Source: an uncultured Bacillota bacterium (GTDB lineage Bacteria > Bacillota > Clostridia > Peptostreptococcales > Anaerovoracaceae). From it: a stretch of 34,846 bases of DNA. Made by a program: the position numbers and the translations under genes. This document shows positions 17,253-26,119 of this stretch, piece by piece (position 1 is the first letter of the stretch; each line of letters begins with the position of its first letter). The stretch spans positions 1-34,846 of the forward strand of contig CASFMJ010000105.1 of NCBI GenBank assembly GCA_949295785.1, written 5' to 3'. A model generated the notes under the pieces. It searched no databases, was not told the origin of the DNA, and was given only the letters and a program-made list of their open reading frames with translations.

Positions 17253-18371
17253 ATGAGAGTAATTGTAACAGGAGGAGGCACCGGAGGACATATATATCCG
17301 GCTCTTGCAATTGCAGACAGATTAAAAGAGATGTCTCCTGAGACGGAGATCCTGTATGTGGGGTGCAGCGAAGGAATAGAAAAAGATGTGGTTCCAAGAA
17401 GCGGATATCCGATGGAACTGGTAGATGCAAGGTGGCTTGATCATGTGACACCACTGCAGGTTATAAAGACCGGTATGAAAGTATCAAAGGGAGTGCTGCA
17501 GTCACTGAAAATAATGAAATCTTTCAGACCGGATGTAGTTATAGGAACCGGCGGATACGTATGTTTCCCTGTACTTGTTGCAGGTCATATGAAAAAAAAG
17601 CTGTGCTACCTTCATGAACAGAATGCTTTTCCGGGTCTTGCCAACAGAACTCTTGAAAAATATGTAAAAAATATTTTTCTTGGATTTTCTGATGCAAAAA
17701 AATATTTCAAAGAACCTGAGAAACTCATAGATGCGGGGAACCCTGTAAGGAAGCCTTTTTTCACAATAAGTAAAAAAGAGGCAAGAGAAAGACTGGGCAT
17801 ACCACAGAAAGATTTTGTGGTATTTACATTCGGAGGGAGTCTGGGATCAGTTAAAATCAATGAAGTAGCCACAGAACTTATCGGACTGTTCAACGGACAT
17901 GAGGGCGTAAGTCTTATATCCGGAACAGGCAGATGGTATTATGAACAGGTGAAAAGTGAGATAGCCCAAAAGGGAATCAATCTTTCAGAGAATATCAGGA
18001 TAAAAGATTATATAGAAAACATGGATCTGCATCTGCTTGCATGCGATGTGGTAATAAGCAGAGCAGGAGCTCTCTCTGTGGCAGAGACCACGGTATGCGG
18101 TAAAGCCGCTATACTTATTCCTTCCCCCAATGTTACAGGTAACCACCAGTACTTCAATGCCAAGGCAGTAGCAGACAAGGGAGGAGCGATACTGATAGAA
18201 GAAAAAGATCTGGATTTAAGACAGGTGGTAGAGGATGTGATGAGACTGAAAAACAATCCGGAGCTTTTGCTAAGCATGTCTGAGGCATCCAGAGGATGTG
18301 CTCCATGCAGTGCTCTTGATATAATATGCGGTAAGATAACCGGAGATTATGAATCTCTGAAAAATAAATAG
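17253..18371 (+). CDS. murG: UDP-GlcNAc:lipid I N-acetylglucosaminyltransferase MurG
   Basis: A 372-residue peripheral membrane GT-B glycosyltransferase that converts lipid I to lipid II on the inner membrane face. The N-terminal glycine-rich loop GGGTGGHIYPALA starts at residue 7, LHEQNAFPGLANR is typical, FGGSLGS opens the C-terminal domain, and SRAGALSVAE with GNHQYFNAKA forms the UDP-GlcNAc site. The frame also opens at GTG 17244, but AGGTGG (17242-17247) lies five bases before ATG 17253 and the family starts with M-R/K-V-I-V, so 17253 is chosen. The site overlaps the ftsW stop, suggesting coupling. A hairpin follows the gene. Confidence 0.97.
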   Translation: MRVIVTGGGTGGHIYPALAIADRLKEMSPETEILYVGCSEGIEKDVVPRSGYPMELVDARWLDHVTPLQVIKTGMKVSKGVLQSLKIMKSFRPDVVIGTGGYVCFPVLVAGHMKKKLCYLHEQNAFPGLANRTLEKYVKNIFLGFSDAKKYFKEPEKLIDAGNPVRKPFFTISKKEARERLGIPQKDFVVFTFGGSLGSVKINEVATELIGLFNGHEGVSLISGTGRWYYEQVKSEIAQKGINLSENIRIKDYIENMDLHLLACDVVISRAGALSVAETTVCGKAAILIPSPNVTGNHQYFNAKAVADKGGAILIEEKDLDLRQVVEDVMRLKNNPELLLSMSEASRGCAPCSALDIICGKITGDYESLKNK

Positions 18372-18393
18372 ATTTCAAGTGATTCACCGGCGG

Positions 18394-18438
18394 CACCTTC
18401 CGGGCATACTATGGAAATAGAGTCGGGAGGTGTTTTTT
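18394..18438 (+). promoter_or_regulatory. hairpin plus U-tract overlapping the murA ribosome binding site
   Basis: CACCTTCCG (18394-18402) pairs with CGGGAGGTG (18424-18432) in nine consecutive pairs (one G-U) around a 21-nt loop, followed immediately by six T (18433-18438). The 3' arm is the murA Shine-Dalgarno sequence, and the last two T belong to the TTG start codon. The structure is both a plausible intrinsic terminator and a lid on translation. An upstream CCGG (18387-18390) could pair with CCGG at 18400-18403 as a weak competing stem. Confidence 0.55.
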
Positions 18439-19702
18439 GTTGGGAAATTTTTACATAGAAGGAGGAGTACCTCTAAGAGGCGAATATAGAGTAAAAGGAG
18501 CTAAGAACTCAGCGCTCCCCGTGATGGCGGCCACCGTCTGCCGCGGTGCTGTATACGAAGTATATGATTGTCCCAGGATAGGTGATGTGTTTGCCATGGA
18601 AGAAATACTCAGGTATCTTGGAGCGCATACCAGATGGGAAAACGACTGCATCATTATAGACAGCAGAGGTGTGAACAAATATACAGTTCCCGAAGATCTG
18701 ATGTCGGAGATGCGCTCGTCAGTATTTCTAATGGGAAGTCTGCTGGCAAGATGCGGCGAAGCGGTTATACATCGTCCAGGAGGATGCAACATCGGAAGCA
18801 GGCCTATAGATATACACGTCAGCGGACTTGAACAGCTGGGATTTGAAATTGAGGCGGAACAGGAGAAAATAAGATGTAAAGGCACATGCAGGGGAGGTAA
18901 GATAACTCTTACATACCCAAGTGTAGGCGCCACAGAAAACCTTATGATGGCGGCACTTTCCGGGAAAGGGGATACTATAATTGAAAACTGTGCAACCGAG
19001 CCGGAGATAAGTGATCTTCAGGGTTTTTTACGTACAGCCGGTTTTCAGGTTTTCGGAGCAGGTACAGACACCATATTTATAAAAGGTACAGGAAGAAGCT
19101 GCCCGGGTCCTGAGCAGATGATGTATTTCATACTGGAAGACAGAATTGAAGCAGCTACATATATGTCAGCAGTGATGGGGACAGGTGGAAAAGCTGTATT
19201 TCGCAATGTCAGAGCGGAAATAATGGAAAAAGTGCTTTGTACGTTTGAGAAGATGGGAGCGGTCATAAGAAGATATGGAAATACTGTCGAAATACAATCG
19301 ACCAAAAGATTGAAAAGTCCCGGCATGGTGATAACTCAGCCATACCCGGGATTTCCTACTGACTGTCAGCCTCAGCTGATGACATTGTGTACTTTGGCAA
19401 AGGGACTGACAACCATAAGAGAAGAAATTTTTGAAAGCCGTTTTACACATAAAAATGAGCTGGCTAAAATGGGCGCCGATATTGAAATATGCGGAAAAAA
19501 TGCTATAATAAAAGGCAGCAGTACATTGAGAGGGGCAGAAGTTGAAGCTCTTGATCTCAGAGGAGGGGCAGCTCTTGTAATAGCCGGACTTATGGCTGAA
19601 GGCAGCACCGTGGTGAGAAACACTTTTCATATTCAGAGAGGGTATGAGGAACTGGAAAAAGGACTCAGGACTTTAGGTGGAATAATTGAAACAAAGGGAT
19701 AA
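18437..19702 (+). CDS. murA: UDP-N-acetylglucosamine 1-carboxyvinyltransferase MurA
   Basis: A 421-residue cytoplasmic enzyme for the first committed step of peptidoglycan synthesis: transfer of enolpyruvate from PEP to UDP-GlcNAc. The UDP-GlcNAc-binding KGAKNS segment is at 20-25. The catalytic loop HRPGGCNIGSRPIDIH carries Cys117, the residue attacked by fosfomycin; a Cys rather than Asp predicts normal sensitivity. The C-terminal part has PGFPTDCQPQ. The family N-terminus places the start at TTG 18437 or TTG 18440; GGGAGG lies six bases before the first. No ATG is available. The ribosome binding site is inside a hairpin arm, so expression may be controlled separately from murG. Bacillota often have two MurA paralogues; only one is seen here. 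Confidence 0.95.
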   Translation: MLGNFYIEGGVPLRGEYRVKGAKNSALPVMAATVCRGAVYEVYDCPRIGDVFAMEEILRYLGAHTRWENDCIIIDSRGVNKYTVPEDLMSEMRSSVFLMGSLLARCGEAVIHRPGGCNIGSRPIDIHVSGLEQLGFEIEAEQEKIRCKGTCRGGKITLTYPSVGATENLMMAALSGKGDTIIENCATEPEISDLQGFLRTAGFQVFGAGTDTIFIKGTGRSCPGPEQMMYFILEDRIEAATYMSAVMGTGGKAVFRNVRAEIMEKVLCTFEKMGAVIRRYGNTVEIQSTKRLKSPGMVITQPYPGFPTDCQPQLMTLCTLAKGLTTIREEIFESRFTHKNELAKMGADIEICGKNAIIKGSSTLRGAEVEALDLRGGAALVIAGLMAEGSTVVRNTFHIQRGYEELEKGLRTLGGIIETKG

Positions 19703-20432
19703 TAAACGCAGAAAAAAAAGAATGGGTTTCTGGCCCAAATTTCTCATAGTTGTCATTACAGGGGTCGTAATTTATTTATTTGCGTCCTCATCAATGTTTG
19801 ATGTAAAAAGCTTTGAAGTAACAGGAAACTCATATTACAGTGATGATGAGATAATAACTATGGGCAACTGTTCTACAGGAGGAAACATATTCTGGGGAAG
19901 TAATGTCGGAGATATAAAAAACAGACTGGAAAAGGATCCTTATATGGAAAAGGTCAGAGTGAAAAGAGTATTGCCTGACAAGATAAGGATAGAGATAACG
20001 GAACGCACTCAGGTGGCTGCTGTAGTATATGGTGAAAACTATGTGGTCATAGACAGTGAGGAGACAGTTCTGCGTAAAACAGAAGTGGAACCTCAGCTTA
20101 CACTGATAAGAGGGCTTACCATAAGCGGAATAGAAGTGGGGGAACCTATTGAAGTGGAAGAAAAAGTAAGTATGAGACAGATAATGGATCTTATTACTTC
20201 AATGAAAGAAAACGATATGTACTTCAAGGCCGTTGAACTGTACGAAGCAGGAGTAAAAGCGTATGTACTGGATAATCTGGTATGTGAAGGTACTACTCAG
20301 AGTATCACAGAAGCTATGACTTCAGGTAATCTTCAGAAGACCATAATAAAGCTTTTCGACAGCAATATTGAAAGAGGGACAATAAATGTCAGCGGAGATG
20401 AATATATTTCTTTCAGCCCGGAACTGGATTAA
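19686..20432 (+). CDS. divIB: cell division protein DivIB/FtsQ
   Basis: A 248-residue bitopic divisome protein that binds the FtsL-DivIC pair outside the membrane. A short, very basic cytoplasmic start (1-16) precedes one membrane helix (about 17-33). A POTRA domain follows (about 37-108, beginning FDVKSFEVTGNSYYSDDEI), then the beta domain and a short tail. The start is TTG 19686 with AGGTGG ending five bases upstream, placing it 17 nt inside the end of murA; the next in-frame ATG at 19722 has no ribosome binding site and would remove the basic anchor. The overlap implies coupling to murA. Names divIB and ftsQ are used for the same family. Confidence 0.9.
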   Translation: MKQRDNKRRKKRMGFWPKFLIVVITGVVIYLFASSSMFDVKSFEVTGNSYYSDDEIITMGNCSTGGNIFWGSNVGDIKNRLEKDPYMEKVRVKRVLPDKIRIEITERTQVAAVVYGENYVVIDSEETVLRKTEVEPQLTLIRGLTISGIEVGEPIEVEEKVSMRQIMDLITSMKENDMYFKAVELYEAGVKAYVLDNLVCEGTTQSITEAMTSGNLQKTIIKLFDSNIERGTINVSGDEYISFSPELD

Positions 20433-20480
20433 AAAAACAATAAAAAAAGCTTAAAATACCGTGCAATAAAGGTGTATATG

Positions 20481-20489
20481 TGATACAAT
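20481..20489 (+). promoter_or_regulatory. candidate extended -10 promoter of ftsZ
   Basis: TGATACAAT (20481-20489) is a good extended -10 element. The -35 position at 17 nt is GTGCAA (20461-20466), three matches to consensus. It lies in the 98-nt gap after divIB, which contains no terminator hairpin, so ftsZ may be driven both by readthrough and from here. Confidence 0.45.
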
Positions 20490-20530
20490 AAAAAAGATAA
20501 TGGGATTACCAAGGAGGAAAAGGATCTAAG

Positions 20531-21691
20531 ATGTTACAGATAGAGACTGAAATGGAAAAAGCGGCAGTCATAAAAGTCATCGGTGTAGGCGGCGGCGGAT
20601 GTAATGCAGTAAACCGCATGGTAGAAGCCGGCCTTCAGGGTGTGGAATTTATTGCCGTTAATACAGATAGACAAGCTTTGAACAGATGTGTAGCTGAAAC
20701 TAAGATTCAGATAGGTGAAAAACTAACCAGAGGTCTGGGAGCGGGAGCTAATCCGGAGATAGGTCAGAGAGCTGCAGAGGAGACCCTCGATGAGATATCG
20801 GCTATAATAGAAGGTGCGGATATGATTTTTGTTACCGCCGGCATGGGCGGCGGCACAGGAACCGGAGCTGCGCCTATAATTGCCAAAACTGCCAGAGATA
20901 TGGGTATACTGACAGTGGGTGTTGTTACAAAACCATTCTCTTTTGAAGGTGCTAAGAGAAGAAAACAGGCCGAACTGGGAATAGGATTCCTTAAAAGATA
21001 TGTAGACTCCCTCGTGGTTGTTCCTAATGATAAACTCCTTCAGAATTGTGAAAAAAACACCTCCATGCTGGAAGCCTTCCGCATGGCTGACGACGTATTG
21101 AGGCAGGGTGTACAGGGGATATCAGATCTGATTTCAGATTTTGCACTCATAAATGTGGATTTTGCAGATGTTAAGTCAGTAATGACCGACAGAGGAATAG
21201 CTCACATGGGTACAGGACATGGCCATGGAGAGAACAGAGCCAAGGATGCCGTCAAGGCAGCTGTTGAAAATCCTATGCTTGAAACCACCATAAGTGGTGC
21301 CAAGGCTATACTGCTTTATGTTTCCGGAGGATATGACCTGGGAATGCTTGAGGCAAGCGAGATAGCAGGCATGGTAGAGGAACAGGCGGACAGAGACTGT
21401 ATACTGATATTCGGTGCTGCCGTCAATGAGGAGATGGAAGACGAGGTTGCCATTACCGTTATCGCCACGGGATTCGGTGAAGGTCTTGAAAAAGATCAGG
21501 AGGAAAAGGAAACTTCATCAAAAGGACTTGGAGAAGAAAAAGATAAACCGGAAAAGCCGGTACAGCAGGAAGAAGAAATGGTATTCGGCAAAGTTGAGGG
21601 ACTCAGCGGCACCGAACGTACATTGCAGGATATTTTAAGCGATGAAGAAGAAGGAACTTCAAAGTTCGAGATCCCTGATTTTCTTAAATAA
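20531..21691 (+). CDS. ftsZ: cell division GTPase FtsZ
   Basis: A 386-residue tubulin homologue that polymerises into the Z ring at midcell. Present are the GTP-binding [10 protein letters not shown] (19-28), the tubulin signature GGGTGTG (106-112), the T7 synergy loop NVDFAD (208-213) with catalytic aspartates 210 and 213, and a C-terminal peptide FEIPDFLK (379-386) used to bind ZapA-independent tethers such as SepF or FtsA. The linker at about 318-376 is acidic and charged. AAGGAGG lies 13 nt upstream and AGGA six nt before ATG 20531. The gene closes the dcw cluster; no ftsA precedes it, which is common in Clostridia that rely on SepF. Confidence 0.98.
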   Translation: MLQIETEMEKAAVIKVIGVGGGGCNAVNRMVEAGLQGVEFIAVNTDRQALNRCVAETKIQIGEKLTRGLGAGANPEIGQRAAEETLDEISAIIEGADMIFVTAGMGGGTGTGAAPIIAKTARDMGILTVGVVTKPFSFEGAKRRKQAELGIGFLKRYVDSLVVVPNDKLLQNCEKNTSMLEAFRMADDVLRQGVQGISDLISDFALINVDFADVKSVMTDRGIAHMGTGHGHGENRAKDAVKAAVENPMLETTISGAKAILLYVSGGYDLGMLEASEIAGMVEEQADRDCILIFGAAVNEEMEDEVAITVIATGFGEGLEKDQEEKETSSKGLGEEKDKPEKPVQQEEEMVFGKVEGLSGTERTLQDILSDEEEGTSKFEIPDFLK

Positions 21692-21699
21692 AAATGTCG

Positions 21700-21720
21700 G
21701 AGCCGGCTTAGGCCGGCTCT
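21700..21720 (+). terminator. hairpin after ftsZ, likely end of the dcw operon
   Basis: GAGCCGGC (21700-21707) pairs perfectly with GCCGGCTC (21712-21719) around TTAG. The sequence after it is TTATGGTAGG, with no T-run, so as an intrinsic terminator it is imperfect; it may stabilise the 3' end or need a factor. Confidence 0.5.
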
Positions 21721-21789
21721 TATGGTAGGTTACTGCCATATTTACAAAACGCAGGTTGGAAGGAAAGAAGAATAAAAAAGTTTGATATT

Positions 21790-22581
21790 ATGATAGAGAT
21801 AACTTCCAGAGACAATCAGATATATAAGCTTTTCAGGAAATTATCCTCAAAGAAATACAGAGACAGACTGGGGATGTATATCATCGAAGGCTGTAATCTT
21901 ATAGAGGAAGCATTGTCAGAAGGCGCCTTTATAGAAAAGGCCGTAATAAGGCAAACAAGCACCGCAGTGCCGGATAGGATTATAGAAAAGCTTGGCAGCA
22001 GAGTTGTTATGGCTGATGACAGGATTTTTACGGATATTGCTCAGACCGAAACCAGTCAGGGTATCATTGCAGCCGTAAAAAAACCAAATATGACAGCAGA
22101 TAAAATTCCCGGGAAAAGTATGTCGGGAAATTTTGTCGTGCTTGACCGGCTGCAGGATCCGGGTAATATCGGTACAGTAATAAGAACGGCTGATGCTGCA
22201 GGATACGGCCTTGTTATCGCCCTGAAAGGAACTGCTGATGTCTTCTCACCGAAAACTGTAAGAGCCGCAGCAGGATCACTTTTCCGTATGCCGGTACTGT
22301 TTATTGAGACAGAAACGGAGCTGATACGATTTATCAGGGCTGCCGGCAAGAAAATCGTGGCAGCCAGTCCAGCCGGCAGCCGGAAATACTATGAAGAGGA
22401 TCTCAGCCGCAACATTGCCCTAATAGTAGGTAATGAAGGAAACGGAGTCAGTCCGTTGCTGATTGAAAACGCAGATCTGAAAATAAATATTCCAATGGAA
22501 GGAAATATAGAATCACTTAATGCATCCGTTGCTGCTGCCATAATAATGTATGAGAAAGTACGGACTGAATGCACCAGGTGA
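21790..22581 (+). CDS. TrmH/SpoU-family 23S rRNA 2'-O-methyltransferase (YsgA-like)
   Basis: A 263-residue SPOUT-class RNA methyltransferase. An N-terminal substrate-binding domain (to about residue 95) is followed by the knotted SAM-binding domain. The three SpoU motifs are clear: LQDPGNIGTVIRTADAAG (motif 1), IALIVGNEGNGVS (motif 2) and IPMEGNIESLNASVAAAI (motif 3). In B. subtilis the same kind of gene (ysgA) sits directly upstream of pheS, as here, so orthology is likely; the exact rRNA target cannot be read from sequence. ATG 21790 is the first start in frame, but its ribosome binding site is poor: the nearest AAGGAAAG lies more than 20 bases away. Confidence 0.9.
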   Translation: MIEITSRDNQIYKLFRKLSSKKYRDRLGMYIIEGCNLIEEALSEGAFIEKAVIRQTSTAVPDRIIEKLGSRVVMADDRIFTDIAQTETSQGIIAAVKKPNMTADKIPGKSMSGNFVVLDRLQDPGNIGTVIRTADAAGYGLVIALKGTADVFSPKTVRAAAGSLFRMPVLFIETETELIRFIRAAGKKIVAASPAGSRKYYEEDLSRNIALIVGNEGNGVSPLLIENADLKINIPMEGNIESLNASVAAAIIMYEKVRTECTR

Positions 22582-22611
22582 AAGACATAAAACATATTGA
22601 GAGGTTTAAAA

Positions 22612-23634
22612 ATGCGAGAAAAATTAAGAAATATTCTTGATGAATCAAAAAAACAGCTTGAAAAAGCATCTTCCCTGCAGGAGGCAGAAGATATCAGGAT
22701 AAAAGTACTGGGCAAAAAAGGTTCCCTGACAGAGATACTCAGATCTATGGGCAGCCTTACCCCTGATGAGAGAAAAGAACTGGGACAGGCAGCCAATAAG
22801 GTGAGAGCTGATATTGAGAAACTGCTGGCTCAGACCGTCAGCAGTCTTAAGGAAAAGGCCAAAGAAGCAAAGTTTATGGCGGAGACTATAGACGTAACCG
22901 AGCCGGGAAAGAAACATGTTCTGGGAACAAAACATCCGATAACCATAACCATAGAAGAAATCTCTAAAGTATTTAAATCTATGGGCTTTTCTCTTACAGA
23001 AGGCCCTGAGGTGGAGACGGTATTCAACAATTTTGACGCCCTTAACGCCGGCCCCTATCATCCTGCGAGAGACTGGACGGATACGTTTTACATAAACGAT
23101 CAGGTCCTGCTGAGAACACAGACATCACCTGTGCAGGTCAGAACACTTATGAGTCAGAAACCGCCGATCAGGGTATTTGCTCCGGGAAGATGTTTCCGCT
23201 GTGACACTCCTGATGCTACCCATTCTCCCATGTTCCATCAGGTAGAAGGTCTTGTGGTGGATGAAGGTATAACAATGGCAGATCTTAAAGGTGTTCTTGA
23301 CAGCTTTGCCAAGCAGATGTTCGGACCTGAAACAAGGACCAAATTCAGACCTCATCATTTTCCGTTCACTGAACCGTCGGCAGAGATGGATGTATCATGT
23401 TTCAAATGCGGCGGAAAAGGATGCCGTGTATGTAAAGGCAGCGGCTGGATAGAAATACTGGGATGCGGTATGGTTCACCCCAATGTGCTCAAGGTAGGCG
23501 GTGTAGATACAGAAAAATACACCGGATTTGCTTTCGGAATGGGCGTAGAACGTATAGCCATGCTTAAATACGGTATAGATGACATCAGGTTACTTTATGA
23601 GAACGATATGCGTTTCATAGAGCAGTTCAAATAG
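22612..23634 (+). CDS. pheS: phenylalanine-tRNA ligase alpha subunit
   Basis: The 340-residue catalytic subunit of the heterotetrameric class II phenylalanyl-tRNA synthetase. An N-terminal coiled coil (about 1-85) contacts tRNA. The class II motifs follow: GRCFRCDTPDATHSPMFHQ (motif 2), FTEPSAEMDV, and GFAFGMGVERIAMLKYGI (motif 3). A CFKCGGKGCRVCK zinc-ribbon-like insert lies between motifs 2 and 3, as in other bacterial PheS. The frame opens at TTG 22597, but GAGAGG is seven bases before ATG 22612 and gives the normal length. No T-box leader is present upstream. pheT follows after 12 nt. Confidence 0.97.
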   Translation: MREKLRNILDESKKQLEKASSLQEAEDIRIKVLGKKGSLTEILRSMGSLTPDERKELGQAANKVRADIEKLLAQTVSSLKEKAKEAKFMAETIDVTEPGKKHVLGTKHPITITIEEISKVFKSMGFSLTEGPEVETVFNNFDALNAGPYHPARDWTDTFYINDQVLLRTQTSPVQVRTLMSQKPPIRVFAPGRCFRCDTPDATHSPMFHQVEGLVVDEGITMADLKGVLDSFAKQMFGPETRTKFRPHHFPFTEPSAEMDVSCFKCGGKGCRVCKGSGWIEILGCGMVHPNVLKVGGVDTEKYTGFAFGMGVERIAMLKYGIDDIRLLYENDMRFIEQFK

Positions 23635-23646
23635 GAGGTTTGTCAA

Positions 23647-26109
23647 ATGATTGTTTCACTGGAATGGTTAAAAGATTATACAGATATAAATGTGAGTCCG
23701 GAAGAATTCTGTGACAGGATGATAATGTCCGGATCAAACCTGGAGACCATGGAACTTGCAGGAACAGACATGGAAAATGTGGTCGTGGGAAAGATCCTTA
23801 AGATAGAGAAGCACCCCAATGCAGATAAACTGGTGGTATGCAAAGTGGATACAGGAAAAGCAGATCCGCTGCAGATAGTCACCGGCGCTCCTAATGTATA
23901 TGAAGGAGCATATGTTCCGGTAGCTCTGGATGGAAGCCGCATACCGGGTCCCCTTCATGGACAGCCTAAGAAGGAGGGCGGTGTGAAGATAGAGGCGGGA
24001 GAACTGAGAGGAGTCCGTTCTGAAGGAATGTTATGTTCTTTTGGCGAACTGGGATTTGCAGATAAAGTTGTGCCTGTCAATCAGAGAGAAGGAATATGGA
24101 TACTTAACGGGGAATACACTCCGGGAGAAGATTTTGTCAAAGCTCTTGAACTAAAGGACGCAATCATCGACTTCGAGATAACTCCCAACCGGCCGGACTG
24201 CCTTTCCATGGTGGGAATGGCAAGAGAAGCCGCTGCAACATTTGATGAAAAGGTAAAACATCCTGACACAGGCTGTGTTCATGAAGAGGGCAATGCAGCT
24301 GATTATATCAGTGTTGAGATAAAATCAGACCTTTGCAAACGATATATTGCCAGAATAGTTAAAGATGTAAAAGTTGAAGATTCCCCCTGGTGGCTCCAGA
24401 GAAGACTGATACATGCCGGAATGCGACCCATAAATAACATCGTTGACATTACCAACTTTGTAATGCTTGAATATGGCCAGCCTCTCCATGCTTTTGATAT
24501 AAACAGCGTAGAAGGAAGAAAAATCATAGTGGATACGGCCTGTGAAGGCGAGAAGTTCACCACGCTGGACGGCAGTGAGAGGACTCTGGACGACAAGATG
24601 CTTATGATACATGACGCTGAGAAATCCATAGCTGTGGCAGGCGTCATGGGAGGTTTAAATTCAGAAATCGAAAACGATACTCAGACCATAATAATAGAGT
24701 CAGCCAATTTCCTGGGAAACAGCGTGAGAACCACAGCCAAGAGGCTGGGTCTTCGTACTGAGGCATCATCAAGATATGAGAAGGGAATAGACCCTAATCT
24801 CTGCAAGGATGCGGCCGACAGAGTATGTCATCTGATAGAACTTATCGGTGCCGGAAAAGTTGTGGCAGGCAGCGTTGATGTTTATCCGTCACCGGAAAAA
24901 CCGAAAACTGTTCATGGCAGAGTAAGCCGCATAAATAATGTGCTGGGGGTAGAAATATCCAGGGAACAGATGGTCAGATATTTTGAAAGTCTCGAGATGC
25001 AGGTTGAAGGAGAGGGAGATGATCTTTATGTTACCGCCCCTACTGTAAGACAGGATATCGAGATAGAAGAGGATCTGATCGAAGAAGTGGCAAGACTGTA
25101 CGGATATGACAGACTCCCGGTGACCATTCCCAAGGGAAATAATGAGGCTTCCCAGTCTTATGAAAGAGACGTGAAAGATCTTGCAAGAGATACAATGTGT
25201 GCAATGGGGGCCAATGAGATACAGACATATTCTTTTGTAAGCCCTAAAGGTGTGGATAATTTAAGAATCGACGAAGACTCATGGGAAAGGGCATTTGTCA
25301 GAATTCTTAACCCTCTGGGAGAGGACACTTCTGTCATGCGCACTGTTCTTACACCGGGTATGCTGGAAGTCCTTGCCAGAAACTTTTCCAGAAACAGAGA
25401 ATCTGTGAGGGCTTTCGAGATAGGAAACACCTTCATGGTTAACCTGATGGATGAAAAAGATCTCCCTGTGGAAAGTGACGCCATGTCCATAGGATTTTAC
25501 GGTCCGGAGGAAGATTTCTTCACTCTGAAAGGCGCTGTTGAGGAGCTCCTTGAAAAACTGGGAATACATGACGTGAAATTTGTTGCTGAAAGGAATTACG
25601 GCACCTATCACCCCGGCAGGTGCGCCAGGATAATGGTAAAAGAGACAAATACGTCTGTGGCAGGCGGCGAGGATGAAATGACGGAACTGGGAATAATGGG
25701 AGAAGTTCATCCTGATGTATGTGAAAAGTACGGTATTGGCACCCGCTGTTATGCTGCCGAACTTTTATTCAATGTGATTACGGAAATGGCAGATCTTGAG
25801 AAAGTGTACAGACCTCTGCCAAAGTATCCTGCTGTTACAAGAGATATTGCTCTGGTGGTAGAGGAGACCATGACTGCAGGAGATATGGAAAAGGTTATAA
25901 AGGACGCAGGCGGCGAACTGCTCAGAGAAGTCAGACTGTTTGATGTTTACAGAGGACCTCAGGTCGGAGAAAACAGGAAAAGCGTGGCTTTTGCACTGAC
26001 ATACAGACATGATGACAGGACTCTGACAGATGATGATGTAAATAAGGTTCACAGCGTGATACTTGATGCTTTAAGAGAAAAATTAGACGTGACTCTCAGA
26101 GATATTTAA
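23647..26109 (+). CDS. pheT: phenylalanine-tRNA ligase beta subunit
   Basis: The 820-residue editing and tRNA-binding subunit of phenylalanyl-tRNA synthetase. It opens with VSLEWLKDYTDINVS. The tRNA-binding OB domain spans about 40-150 (HPNADKLVVCKVDTG is typical), the B3/B4 editing domain about 210-385, the B5 domain about 400-475, and the core and anticodon-binding (FDX-ACB) domain with LPKYPAVTRDIALVV starts near 725. Length is full. TAGGAGG, overlapping the pheS stop, is its ribosome binding site, so the subunits should be made in equal amounts. Confidence 0.97.
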   Translation: MIVSLEWLKDYTDINVSPEEFCDRMIMSGSNLETMELAGTDMENVVVGKILKIEKHPNADKLVVCKVDTGKADPLQIVTGAPNVYEGAYVPVALDGSRIPGPLHGQPKKEGGVKIEAGELRGVRSEGMLCSFGELGFADKVVPVNQREGIWILNGEYTPGEDFVKALELKDAIIDFEITPNRPDCLSMVGMAREAAATFDEKVKHPDTGCVHEEGNAADYISVEIKSDLCKRYIARIVKDVKVEDSPWWLQRRLIHAGMRPINNIVDITNFVMLEYGQPLHAFDINSVEGRKIIVDTACEGEKFTTLDGSERTLDDKMLMIHDAEKSIAVAGVMGGLNSEIENDTQTIIIESANFLGNSVRTTAKRLGLRTEASSRYEKGIDPNLCKDAADRVCHLIELIGAGKVVAGSVDVYPSPEKPKTVHGRVSRINNVLGVEISREQMVRYFESLEMQVEGEGDDLYVTAPTVRQDIEIEEDLIEEVARLYGYDRLPVTIPKGNNEASQSYERDVKDLARDTMCAMGANEIQTYSFVSPKGVDNLRIDEDSWERAFVRILNPLGEDTSVMRTVLTPGMLEVLARNFSRNRESVRAFEIGNTFMVNLMDEKDLPVESDAMSIGFYGPEEDFFTLKGAVEELLEKLGIHDVKFVAERNYGTYHPGRCARIMVKETNTSVAGGEDEMTELGIMGEVHPDVCEKYGIGTRCYAAELLFNVITEMADLEKVYRPLPKYPAVTRDIALVVEETMTAGDMEKVIKDAGGELLREVRLFDVYRGPQVGENRKSVAFALTYRHDDRTLTDDDVNKVHSVILDALREKLDVTLRDI

Positions 26110-26119
26110 GGAGAATACG

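Noticed and set aside
21692..22611. Possible T-box leader controlling pheST
   Set aside because: The gap before the methyltransferase gene is only 98 nt and pheS follows it by 30 nt. No specifier loop, T-box sequence or terminator/antiterminator pair is visible.
22597..22611. TTG start of pheS five codons upstream
   Set aside because: The GAGAGG ribosome binding site overlaps these codons and is correctly spaced for ATG 22612.
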